From JAJDBU01 sp046756925 (lineage in GTDB: Bacteria; Nitrospirota; Nitrospiria; SBBL01; JAADHI01): 23,447 bases of DNA. The DNA lies in NCBI GenBank assembly GCA_046756925.1, contig JBHHXH010000042.1, positions 1-23,447 on the forward strand. Direction: 5' to 3'. The notes under the pieces are model-generated. The model saw only the letters and a program-made list of their open reading frames with translations, had not been told where the DNA came from and searched no databases. Made by a program: the position numbers and the translations under genes. Position 1 is the first letter of the stretch, and each line of letters begins with the position of its first letter. This document shows, in pieces, positions 16,701 through 23,447 of this stretch.

Positions 16701-17150
16701 GTGGAAATATCGAGAAACACGCATTTAAAAATCGCTTTTTTTATGTGGGGATTGGTCGGCACCGGTCTCTTAATCGCGGGATCCTTCTTTCTCTTTGGGG
16801 ATCGTTCGCTCAGTGTTCTCGACAGCGCAAAACCGACCCCCGGCATGACCGAAGGACTGGGATTGGCGATCGCCTTGGTGCTTGGTTTCGTGAAAGGACA
16901 TTTGGTGCTCAAAAAAGTGGCCAGGAAATATATTTTGCGGATTAAGTCACTTCCGGAGACCAGCCCCTTCTACAAAACCTTCAGCGTGAAAAGCTGGTTG
17001 ATGATACCGGGGATGATGCTCATCGGCCGAATTGTTCGAACGGTCGGCGCGCCGCCTCTTGTCATCGGCGTGATCTATGTCGCGGTTGGGTTTGCATTGA
17101 TCCTGGGTTCCCGAATGTATATCGAAACACCGCAGACACATGGCGTTTAG
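16701..17150 (+). CDS. Small membrane protein of unknown function
   Basis: 149 residues with four likely transmembrane segments: about 10-32, 50-69, 96-116 and 118-138. A conserved-looking cytosolic stretch lies between the second and third (KKVARKYILRIKSLPETSPF). No enzymatic motif is visible and I do not recognise the family. The start is GTG at 16701, and AAAGGATATGAG lies 5-16 bases upstream; a near-copy of that motif occurs 16 bases earlier. It follows rlmB by 32 bases on the same strand, so it may be the last gene of the pcm-cysS-rlmB transcript. Confidence 0.75.
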   Translation: MEISRNTHLKIAFFMWGLVGTGLLIAGSFFLFGDRSLSVLDSAKPTPGMTEGLGLAIALVLGFVKGHLVLKKVARKYILRIKSLPETSPFYKTFSVKSWLMIPGMMLIGRIVRTVGAPPLVIGVIYVAVGFALILGSRMYIETPQTHGV

Positions 17151-17235
17151 GAAAAAGTGGAATGCTGCGATGCGATCCGATACCGGCAAGGACTGGATTG
17201 CACTTTATTGAACCGGAGATGAAGGAGGAGAAACC

Positions 17236-17397
17236 ATGCCCGCAAAAGAGTCCGAATTTAAGGGAAACCCCCTCTTGGTTTTAAGCCGAGGCGATGAAGA
17301 TAAGTTCCCATTTCAGTTCGGTTTACAGAAAGCCAAATTAATTATGGAACATCTTGAGGACATCAAACAGTTTGTCGAAAAATACGACAAAGCCTAA
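17236..17397 (+). CDS. 53-residue hypothetical protein
   Basis: A small gene with a strong ribosome-binding site (AAGGAGG, about eight bases before the ATG). The product is soluble and charged: it begins MPAKESEFKGNPLLVLSRGD and continues with DKFPFQFGLQKAKLIMEHLE, then an amphipathic helix ending in FVEKYDKA. There are no cysteines and no membrane segment. The codon use and the clean start make a real gene likely. It has the look of the short conserved proteins seen in this kind of genome, but I cannot name a family or role. It is 85 bases after the membrane protein gene and may be separately transcribed. Confidence 0.7.
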   Translation: MPAKESEFKGNPLLVLSRGDEDKFPFQFGLQKAKLIMEHLEDIKQFVEKYDKA

Positions 17398-17808
17398 AAC
17401 CGGACCCTGAAGAACCGTCTGATCCGCTGGTACGTTTCAAAAACGAACCCTGAACGCAGACGGTCTGGCTTGCCTTGTTCGATCCATCCTGATCGCCCCC
17501 TCCCGCAGGTGTATCTTCACTTGACGCCGCTGTGATCCCATGCCCTTCTCAGCGTCATTCATTCCTCTCGAACCCGGCAATGGAGAAGAAGGCCTTCGTT
17601 GATCCGTACGGCCATCCGGCCTTAACATGGAGACAACCGGGAATAATGCCGGGGGTTATGCCGAGAATGATGCGAAGACGGAAGCCGCCCCGGTTTGACC
17701 CGCCTCGACCGAATTGATAAGATGCTTGCCCCGGTGACGAAAACCGTTTGAATCAAAAAGCTTAATCTGCTGCTCATTCCATATTTCGGATCGATAACCG
17801 AGAGGGCC
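17398..17808 (+). other. Intergenic region with a nested stem-loop
   Basis: No supported gene. ACCGTCTG (17414-17421) pairs with CAGACGGT (17457-17464), and the enclosed segment can form a second hairpin (CGTTT/AAACG, flanked by GGT/ACC). There is no T run, so it is not a standard terminator. The remainder to 17808 presumably holds the DAHP synthase promoter, which I could not pinpoint. Confidence 0.4.
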
Positions 17809-18882
17809 ATGACCGAAGATCAACTTCACAACCTCAATGTGATATCGAAAGACATCCTTCCCACCCCTTCGAGGGTCAAGAAGTTGCTCCCCGTTTCTCA
17901 ACAAGGGGTCCAAACCGTGGTTTCAGGGAGGAGGATGATACGGAAGATCCTTGATCGCAAGGATCCGCGTCTCTTTATCGTGGTCGGGCCTTGTTCGATT
18001 CACGATTTGGAAGCTGCCCGGGAATACGCGCAACGTTTAAAGAAATTGGCCGACGAGGTGTCGGACACCCTCGTATTGGTCATGCGCGTCTATTTTGAAA
18101 AACCGCGCACAACCGTTGGGTGGAAGGGTTTGATCAACGATCCGGACATGGACGATTCTTTCAAGATGGAGAAAGGTCTGGTGTTGTCCCGAACCTTTTT
18201 AAGGGACATCGCCGAGTTGGGTCTGCCGGCGGCGACGGAAGCCCTTGATCCGATCACCCCCCAATATCTCTCGGATTTGATTACGTGGACGGCGATCGGC
18301 GCGCGGACGACCGAATCGCAGACGCATCGAGAAATGGCCAGCGGACTCTCCACTCCGGTGGGTTTCAAAAACGGCACCGACGGCGGCTTGCAGGTGGCGA
18401 TCAATGCCCTGTGCTCCGTGTCACGCCCCCATCATTTTTTGGGGATCAACCAGTTGGGCCAGTGCGCCGTGTTCAATACCCGAGGAAACGATTACGGCCA
18501 TATCGTCTTGCGGGGCGGCGGCGGCCGTACGAACTATGATGCCGAGAGCATCGCGCACTGCGAAACCGCACTGGCTAAAGCGGGTTTGTCGCGCAATATC
18601 GTTGTCGATTGCAGCCATGGGAATTCTCGGAAAGATCCGGCCCGGCAATCGGCGGTTCTGCAAGACTGTGTGGAGCAAATCTTGTCCGGAAATCGCTCGT
18701 TGATCGGCTTTATGCTGGAGAGCAACCTCTCATCGGGAAAACAAGCAGTCCCGTCTGATTTATCGACGCTTCGGTACGGGGTTTCCGTGACGGATGCCTG
18801 TATCGATTGGATCACAACCGAAAAAATATGTCGAGACACCCGCCGACAACTCAAAAAAATCCGGCCGCAACGACAGCCATAG
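17809..18882 (+). CDS. 3-deoxy-7-phosphoheptulonate (DAHP) synthase, class I
   Basis: 357 residues, the size of the E. coli AroF/G/H family. It condenses phosphoenolpyruvate and erythrose 4-phosphate, the first step of the shikimate pathway to aromatic amino acids. Key residues are in place: metal Cys62 in GPCSIHD, KPRTT (98-102), KNGTDGG (187-193), Arg235 in IVLRGG, metal His270 in DCSHGNS, Glu304 in MLESNL and Asp329 in SVTDACIDW. The N-terminal extension (residues 1-50, TPSRVKKLLP) is the type that carries feedback inhibition in this family. Which amino acid inhibits it cannot be read here, so I give no aroF/G/H symbol. The ATG is preceded by GAGAGG. A hairpin terminator follows, so it is probably a single-gene unit. 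Confidence 0.95.
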   Translation: MTEDQLHNLNVISKDILPTPSRVKKLLPVSQQGVQTVVSGRRMIRKILDRKDPRLFIVVGPCSIHDLEAAREYAQRLKKLADEVSDTLVLVMRVYFEKPRTTVGWKGLINDPDMDDSFKMEKGLVLSRTFLRDIAELGLPAATEALDPITPQYLSDLITWTAIGARTTESQTHREMASGLSTPVGFKNGTDGGLQVAINALCSVSRPHHFLGINQLGQCAVFNTRGNDYGHIVLRGGGGRTNYDAESIAHCETALAKAGLSRNIVVDCSHGNSRKDPARQSAVLQDCVEQILSGNRSLIGFMLESNLSSGKQAVPSDLSTLRYGVSVTDACIDWITTEKICRDTRRQLKKIRPQRQP

Positions 18883-18885
18883 CAA

Positions 18886-18908
18886 CCCGCCAAAATGATT
18901 TTGGCGGG
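18886..18908 (+). terminator. Hairpin terminator after DAHP synthase
   Basis: CCCGCCAAAA, loop TGA, TTTTGGCGGG: a perfect 10-bp stem three bases after the stop codon, followed by a weak AT-rich stretch (ATTTATAT). The symmetric A/T runs would let it act in both directions. Confidence 0.8.
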
Positions 18909-19215
18909 ATTTATATCCCTAAAACACGAAGACCACTCCCGCAGGTCGGACATCCGTCTGGATCGGAAAAGCATCGGTATTTGAAGATCGACGGAAGAAG
19001 CCAAGGTCTTCGCAAGGGATGCCGCCTCTACGCATACTGAACATCACGCACTGAAAAATTCAATGTTCCGCTTTCGATTCATCTTCTTCTCACCTTTTTT
19101 CGCGTTATGTTTTTGATCGATATGCGATCTATAATGACGATACACGCCATACAATTGTGCAGAATCAAGCGGTTGACGGCTTCATGCCGGTTTCTATTGA
19201 TGAGAGAAAAAAGAC
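18909..19215. other. Gene-poor gap between DAHP synthase and the mer cluster
   Basis: No supported gene on either strand. On the minus strand, about 18911-18980 can be read as KYRCFSDPDGCPTCGSGL, which looks like the end of a zinc ribbon. Its frame is closed upstream by a stop, so it may be a decayed remnant or chance. Confidence 0.35.
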
Positions 19216-19247
19216 TTGACTCTCATCTTAGGTACAGGGTTTACCCT
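19216..19247 (+). promoter_or_regulatory. MerR-type promoter/operator
   Basis: TTGACT (19216-19221) is followed, after the over-long 19-20-base spacer typical of MerR-controlled promoters, by a -10-like TTACCC/TACCCT. The spacer holds GGTACAG, one half of the usual mer dyad, with a degenerate left half (CTCATC). The AGGGT-TT-ACCCT dyad overlaps the -10. merR starts about 20 bases downstream, so merR probably controls its own transcript. Confidence 0.65.
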
Positions 19248-19267
19248 TTGTCATAAGAGGTAAAAAA

Positions 19268-19680
19268 ATGGAACGTTTGACGATCGGACGGCTGGCAGAA
19301 GCGGCACAGGTCAATATCGAAACAATCCGTTATTATGAACGGAGGGGCTTGATTCCCAAAGCCCCGAGACGCCGGTCGGGCTATCGGGAATTTTCTCAAA
19401 AAGACCTTGAGCGAATCCGCTTTATCAAACATGCAAAAACGCTTGGATTCACGCTGGATGAAATCTCCGAACTCCTTGCCCTGAAGGTCGAGCCTGCGGC
19501 CACCTGCGGCGACATCACGAAAAAGATCGACGCCAAGCTGGTCGATGTGGAAGGGAAATTAAAAACCCTTCTCAGAATGAAAGAAACCTCGTGAAATTAA
19601 ATAAGGCATGCAAGGAACCAAAGGCGCCGAGCAAAGACTGTCCGATTCTGGAGTCCCTCGACGCCGAGGAGACGACTTAG
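19268..19680 (+). pseudogene. merR: MerR-family metal-responsive regulator (mercury type), late frameshift
   Basis: Winged-helix DNA-binding domain at the N-terminus (TIGRLAEAAQVNIETIRYYE, RRSGYREF), then the dimerisation helix with Cys80 (PAATCGDI), which corresponds to the first mercury ligand of MerR. As sequenced, the frame stops at 19594 after RMKETS, giving 108 residues. The neighbouring frame (from 19588) continues perfectly as LVKLNKACKEPKAPSKDCPILESLDAEETT and stops at 19680. Its two cysteines are the missing ligands, and CPILESL is a family hallmark. One lost base near 19582-19588 would restore about 137 residues. As written, the protein should dimerise and bind DNA but lack the metal pocket. 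Assembly error or real mutation cannot be separated here. Three bases separate the restored stop from merF. Confidence 0.82.
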
Positions 19681-19683
19681 CCC

Positions 19684-19941
19684 ATGCCCACAATAGAGAA
19701 AAAGCCACCCAATAAGCTTCTAAGCACTGGCATCGTGGGGGTGATTGTGACCGGCCTTTGTTGTTTTACACCGGTGCTTGTCACCCTATTGGGGGCTGTG
19801 GGCATGGGTGCCGTGACCGGCTACTTGGATCTCATACTACTGCCCTTGTTGGTTTTTTTTATTGGGATGACCCTTTTTGCTTTTGCCAAGCGGAAAAATG
19901 AAGGCCGTGGGAGGGATACGCCGCCTGTTGAAGGCAATTAA
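19684..19941 (+). CDS. merF: MerF-like mercury transport membrane protein
   Basis: 85 residues with two transmembrane segments (about 14-38 and 46-67). The first holds the vicinal pair Cys26-Cys27 in GLCCFTPVLV, and TGYLDLILLPLL follows, both strongly MerF-like. MerF carries Hg(II) across the inner membrane to cytoplasmic mercuric reductase. Canonical MerF has a second cysteine pair near the C-terminus. Here the tail (KRKNEGRGRDTPPVEGN) has none, so the hand-off must differ. The following gene starts one base after the stop, and its product begins with a CC pair. GAGGAG about 12 bases upstream is a distant ribosome-binding site; coupling to merR is likely. Confidence 0.85.
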   Translation: MPTIEKKPPNKLLSTGIVGVIVTGLCCFTPVLVTLLGAVGMGAVTGYLDLILLPLLVFFIGMTLFAFAKRKNEGRGRDTPPVEGN

Positions 19942-19942
19942 A

Positions 19943-20417
19943 ATGAACTCGCTTCGGAAACAAGAAAACTGCTGCCCTCATCAGCCTAAAAAAAAAAGGT
20001 CATACGGCACTGGCATGCCCTGTCAACGGCAAAAAAGGGCAATCCGTCAAAGCGAAAACCCTGCGGCATTTAATTAAAAAAGCAAGGTGTTCCGGAATCA
20101 AGGATGCCGGCTATTATTTCTGCAAAACGGCGGACTGCGACACAGTCTATTACCACCCCGAAAGCGGTCAATGCTTCGAAAAAAAGGATTTGAACGTCCG
20201 CGTCGGTTTGAAGGAATCCAAGGATCCCGTGTGGCTTTGTTACTGTTTCGACATCAGTCGGGCGATGATCCGTAAAGCACTGGAACGCAGAGGCCAATCG
20301 GTCTTTGGCGACCGTATTCGCCGGGAAGTGGCGGCGGGAAACTGTGCATGCGAAATCAAAAACCCGTCCGGCAGATGTTGCTTGGGCGAGGTCCGGGCGG
20401 CTGAAAAGGAGCATTGA
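19943..20417 (+). pseudogene. CopZ-N-like iron-sulfur/zinc protein, frameshifted at a poly-A run
   Basis: Starts one base after merF as MNSLRKQENCCPHQPKKK. At ten consecutive A (19988-19997) the frame is lost and stops at 20077. With nine A it would run on as GHTALACPVNGKKGQSVKAK to the TGA at 20415, giving 157 residues. The body matches the N-terminal domain of Archaeoglobus-type CopZ: FCKTADCDTVYYHPESG, NVRVGLKE, LCYCFDISRAMIRKAL, then GNCACEIKNPSGRCC. These cysteines bind a [2Fe-2S] cluster and zinc in that family. The C-terminal heavy-metal-associated domain of true CopZ is absent. Position after merF suggests a metal-handling role in the cytoplasm. The extra A may be an assembly error, a real mutation, or a slippage site giving two products. 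Confidence 0.8.
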
Positions 20418-20526
20418 TTGACGCAGGAAACCCTCAAAATCGCCATTGCGGAGGGCACGATTGAGTTTTATTGATTAAATTTTAGTATGCTCCGATTTGC
20501 TTTTTGTGGAAACATTCAGATGAACG

Positions 20527-20562
20527 CATTTGAGACCTTGCTTTTGGCTAATGTCTCAAATG
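20527..20562. repeat. 10-bp inverted repeat with 16-base loop
   Basis: CATTTGAGAC (20527-20536) and GTCTCAAATG (20553-20562) are exact complements. No T run follows. It could be a terminator for the mer transcript or an end of a vanished element. Confidence 0.6.
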
Positions 20563-20614
20563 TAAGAAAAATGCAGAGAAAAATTGGGGCAATACGGACT
20601 TAGATGGTTGAGAA

Positions 20615-20643
20615 CTGATATAGAATTACTAATTCTGTATCAG
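20615..20643. repeat. 29-bp near-perfect palindrome
   Basis: The arms CTGATATAGAATTA and TAATTCTGTATCAG flank one central C; only one pair is a G-T wobble. AT-rich, with no T run after it, so an operator, recombination site or element end is more likely than a terminator. Confidence 0.65.
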
Positions 20644-20959
20644 CTGAATCAAGGGCTATTCCAGCTAGTGCTGAAATTCATTTTCCTAGTAAGCTGGATT
20701 ATTTACGCAAGGCATCTTAAAATCCTTGCATACATCAGGAATGTGACGATTTGCGTCCTTCCTAGAAGGCTTTGAAGCTTCTGTAGTCACAATACAGCGG
20801 GTTTTCAAGTCTTTAAGGGCATAAGACAATAGAAATGGATCACGACCAATTTTTTTCAGTCTTTAAAGATGAACCACCTGTTGAAGCGGAGTGTCATCCT
20901 TGGCGCGGCAACGGAGTGCTGTATCCGGGAAACGCGCTCGGGTTTTGAAAACGCGTTTG

Positions 20960-22120
20960 TCATCGCTTCCGTATCTTCAATTTTTGCAATAGAAATTGCT
21001 CGTAGATTCGATACAAGGTGGTCAGCGATTTTATATCGATCCATTCATTCGACCCATGGAGGTTTCCGACGATGGGACGGGACATGATGACGGGGATGCC
21101 GTAGGCGGCAAAAAACCGCGCATCGCTTCCGCCGTGATCTTTAATGCGCTCCGTCGGTTCGCCGGTGACCGTTTCAGTGATTTTTTGGTATAAAGGGTCC
21201 GGAGAGAGATGGGTGGCCTCCGCTGAAATAATAACGCACACCTCAATCGCATCGCCGAGGACATCCTGGATGTCCTGAAGAATATCCCTCGAGGTATAAG
21301 GGGGAGGGAAGCGGATATCGAGGATGGCCGTTGCATTCAGCGGAATGCGATTGATCGTTTGGTTTTCGGTGCCTACCCTTGTCACTGCACAGGTTGGATG
21401 CCACTTTGACGCCCCTTCTTTTTTCTCATCGAAGAAATTTCGGAGCACTTGAAATCGATCAATTAAATGCTCGATCGGATTGTTTCCCAACCAGGGTCGA
21501 GCGGCATGGGCCGTGCGGCCCCGACAGCGCAGTTTTAAATGAAGGATGCCCTTTTCCTCGACGGTGATTTCATTCAAGGATCCTCCGTCGGGGATCATCG
21601 CTTCTCCACAGCGCAGGCCCTTCTCCTTCACCAAGTAACCGATGCCTGCTTCTCCTCCGGTTTCTTCGTCCGAAGTCACCACAATGCCGAGAGAGGCATC
21701 GGGACTGAAGGAATGCATCTGTCGAAATATTTCAAGCATCATCGCCAAAGCCCCCTTCATATCTCCTGCGCCGGGGCCGTAGATTTTACCGTCTTGAATC
21801 ATCGACCGATAAACGGAGACATCGGAGTGGGTGATTACGTCCAAATGACCGCACATCAATATGTCCGGTGCATCACAGCCTTTTGGCGCTGCAATCAGAG
21901 AGGGGATGCCGTTTTTTTTATATTCTTTGACTTCGATATGCGTGAGCGATTCGAGATGGTTTTTGATGAACTCATAACATCGTTGCCGATCTTCCGGGCG
22001 TGTGGGGTTGCTGGGAATTAAAATTAAATCACGTGTCAGAGCAATGAGCCGTTCTTCGATATCGTTGTAATTTGTTTCATTAATCACGATCGTAGTCTCC
22101 ATTGTAACCGCCGTCTTCAC
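20960..22120 (-). CDS. M20-family metallopeptidase (ArgE/DapE-like deacylase)
   Basis: 386 residues. M20 enzymes hydrolyse amide bonds of acylated amino acids or small peptides using two zinc ions. All metal and catalytic residues are visible: His92 and Asp94 (CGHLDV), Asp120 (GAGDMKGALA), Glu152-Glu153 (SDEETGG), Asp178 (IPDGGS) and His355 (GNLHGSNEW). The lid/dimerisation domain has RGRTAHAARPWLGNNPIEH. Family length and domain order are normal. The exact substrate (acetylornithine, succinyl-diaminopimelate, dipeptide or other) cannot be told. The frame starts at 22120, overlapping the ATP-grasp gene by 41 bases; the Met at 22102 or a GTG just after it are alternative starts. The overlap implies translational coupling and a shared pathway. 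Confidence 0.88.
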   Translation of the reverse strand: MKTAVTMETTIVINETNYNDIEERLIALTRDLILIPSNPTRPEDRQRCYEFIKNHLESLTHIEVKEYKKNGIPSLIAAPKGCDAPDILMCGHLDVITHSDVSVYRSMIQDGKIYGPGAGDMKGALAMMLEIFRQMHSFSPDASLGIVVTSDEETGGEAGIGYLVKEKGLRCGEAMIPDGGSLNEITVEEKGILHLKLRCRGRTAHAARPWLGNNPIEHLIDRFQVLRNFFDEKKEGASKWHPTCAVTRVGTENQTINRIPLNATAILDIRFPPPYTSRDILQDIQDVLGDAIEVCVIISAEATHLSPDPLYQKITETVTGEPTERIKDHGGSDARFFAAYGIPVIMSRPIVGNLHGSNEWIDIKSLTTLYRIYEQFLLQKLKIRKR

Positions 22121-23435
22121 AGATCTGTTTCAGTAGTCCGAAAACCGCTCGATGGCTGCCGCCTAAAAATAAGAATTGTCCCTTGACGATTTTTCCTTGA
22201 TGGTCCGGGTTGAGGTTGATCGGAAGAATACCCATTACCCCTCCCGATTTGAAAAGCGTTTTATTTTGCGCCAAATGCTTCAGGAGTTGCGAGCCGATTT
22301 GCGGCGGCGAAAAGCGAATATTCCGCATCAGCCACACCCCGCCCGGGAGCAGCTTTTGCGCCAACAGAGAAGGGTAGGTGCAGCCGGTGACCCGGGCATT
22401 CACTTCGCAAATTCGGACTTCAAGCCGTCCCGCCCTTTTTGCCAGATGGAAGTCCACGCTCGCCGTACCCCGGTATCCCTGGTCATGAAGCCATCGACCG
22501 CTCGCCTCGGCCTGATCCAAAATATCACCCACAAGGTCTCGATATTCTTGAAAGGTCGGTGGGGCAATATTGCCTTCATGAATGCTCTCCTTGCTTAATA
22601 TTTGCTCGGTGATATCGTGCAAGATTAGGTCGTTTTCTTTAATAAACATTTGTACGCTGGGCGAGACGACCCAATCGACATCTCCCAAAGACGGGCCGAT
22701 CCAACCCTGAACCAGGCAAGGCCCCTCATGAAAGAGGTAATCCGGGATTTCTTGGCACGCGTTGGGCGAATGGCACTTGATCATCCCGATGCCGGATGCG
22801 CCGATCGGCGCTTTGACCACTGCCGTCCGGTATCCTATTTTTCTCAATGCTTCAAATCCGTCTTTGACGGCCTTTGTATTCTCGGCAATATAAGTATCGA
22901 AAACAGGCAAGCCGGTTTTTTCAAGATATTGATGCAGGAGCAGTTTGTTGTTTCCAAGGTAGCTTCCGGGGAAGGTGCTCACGGTTGTTTTATTCGCCCG
23001 TTCTGCAATCTTAAGGAGTTGCGGTTCGGTCACATAGCCGTCGATCCATTCGGCCTTTGTTTTGTTTATTGCGTGCAGCAGGGTTTCCTTTTCGCGATGG
23101 GTTTCGGCTCGATCGCTTCCTAAAGCGATATAATCGCCGCGTGAGAAGATCTTGAGCGCGGGGAGGGAAAGATCCAGTTCATTCTTGAAGTATTCGAGCA
23201 AGGAGCGATTCGGCATGCGTTCCAATATTAAGGTATTGGGACGTTCCCGGAAAAGGATGTCGATAATCGGTACAAGCCTGCACCCATAGGTTTCCAGGGT
23301 TCCCACTTCTTCTCTCAGCGCATGGGTTTCCATCTCGTTGCCGTAAAACAATGAGAGCAGGTTTGCAAAAAACACGACCCGCCGGTTCCAGGTCTCCGGG
23401 AGCTGTCCGGGCGTTTTGTGGGTGTGCAGGGACAT
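22080..23435 (-). CDS. ATP-grasp ligase with a pre-ATP-grasp-type N-terminal domain
   Basis: 451 residues. ATP-grasp enzymes activate a carboxylate as an acyl phosphate and join it to an amine or thiol. Residues 1-150 look like the pre-ATP-grasp domain seen in PGM1-type peptide ligases (VVFFANLLSLFYGNEMET onward). ATP binding is indicated by VVKAPIGASGIGM (Lys208) and the hinge LVQGWI (241-246). Metal binding is indicated by SVDFHL (326-331) and ICEVNARVTGCTYPSL (342-357). Residues 370-451 form a further C-terminal domain. The substrate is unknown. The ATG at 23435 has AGGA only two bases away, and no stop is seen in the 12 bases left, so the gene may begin outside the window. The downstream M20 gene overlaps its end. 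Confidence 0.82.
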   Translation of the reverse strand: MSLHTHKTPGQLPETWNRRVVFFANLLSLFYGNEMETHALREEVGTLETYGCRLVPIIDILFRERPNTLILERMPNRSLLEYFKNELDLSLPALKIFSRGDYIALGSDRAETHREKETLLHAINKTKAEWIDGYVTEPQLLKIAERANKTTVSTFPGSYLGNNKLLLHQYLEKTGLPVFDTYIAENTKAVKDGFEALRKIGYRTAVVKAPIGASGIGMIKCHSPNACQEIPDYLFHEGPCLVQGWIGPSLGDVDWVVSPSVQMFIKENDLILHDITEQILSKESIHEGNIAPPTFQEYRDLVGDILDQAEASGRWLHDQGYRGTASVDFHLAKRAGRLEVRICEVNARVTGCTYPSLLAQKLLPGGVWLMRNIRFSPPQIGSQLLKHLAQNKTLFKSGGVMGILPINLNPDHQGKIVKGQFLFLGGSHRAVFGLLKQICEDGGYNGDYDRD

Positions 23436-23447
23436 GGTCCTATTGTA

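Larger units (their letters stand above)
20418..20959. other. AT-rich, gene-poor region between mer cluster and M20 gene
   Basis: No gene I can support firmly. It contains the inverted repeats listed separately (20527-20562 and 20615-20643) and a 37-codon open frame at 20835-20948 with no clear ribosome-binding site. Its base composition is lower in GC than either side, suggesting foreign or decayed DNA. Confidence 0.45.

Noticed and set aside
17437..17810. Short open frames on both strands before DAHP synthase
   Set aside because: All lack ribosome-binding sites, encode compositionally odd Arg/Pro-rich peptides and overlap each other.
18911..18990. Minus-strand zinc-ribbon-like peptide (KYRC...CPTCGSG)
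   Set aside because: The frame is closed by a stop shortly upstream and has no credible start; kept only as a note in the intergenic entry.

Overview
The window looks like chromosomal DNA of a Gram-negative bacterium, possibly Nitrospirota or a related deep-branching phylum. This is an inference from the gene content: a PEP-CTERM protein, a Sec-exported Rhs protein with Ig-like domains, and a housekeeping block of thrS-infC-rpmI-rplT plus cysS-rlmB. No rRNA or species marker is present, so the taxonomy is tentative.

Region 1 (1-9620, minus strand) is an accessory polymorphic-toxin locus. A promoter near 9592-9620 appears to read a PEP-CTERM protein (8763-9449) and then a 1524-residue secreted Rhs protein (4048-8622). 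The Rhs C-terminal tip carries phospholipase A2 motifs. A four-helix membrane protein (3627-3998), the likely immunity protein, follows. Downstream are two headless Rhs 3' ends. The first (2401-3567) has a different cysteine-rich tip and is followed by a lipoprotein (1844-2386). The second (121-708) has another phospholipase A2 tip and is followed by a membrane protein cut by the window edge (1-95) that resembles the first immunity protein. Copies of a 17-bp repeat lie at both truncation points and bound a frameshifted REP-associated (Y1, HUH) transposase gene (738-1675). The layout is an array of displaced toxin tips with candidate immunity genes.

Region 2 (9689-18908, plus strand) is conserved core. 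It contains tRNA-Val(GAC) with a clear promoter, thrS, infC, rpmI and rplT, then pcm, cysS and rlmB packed closely, a small membrane protein, a 53-residue conserved-looking protein, and a class I DAHP synthase gene followed by a hairpin terminator. A perfect 34-bp palindrome lies after rplT.

Region 3 (19216-20417, plus strand) is a minimal mercury-type cluster: a MerR-like promoter, merR with a late frameshift, merF, and a CopZ-N-like iron-sulfur/zinc protein with a frameshift at a run of ten A. No merA, merP or merT is visible.

Region 4 (20418-23447) starts with a gene-poor AT-rich stretch holding strong inverted repeats. It is followed on the minus strand by an overlapping pair: an ATP-grasp ligase and an M20 metallopeptidase. 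These could form a small peptide or amino-acid-conjugate pathway, but the substrate cannot be read from the sequence.
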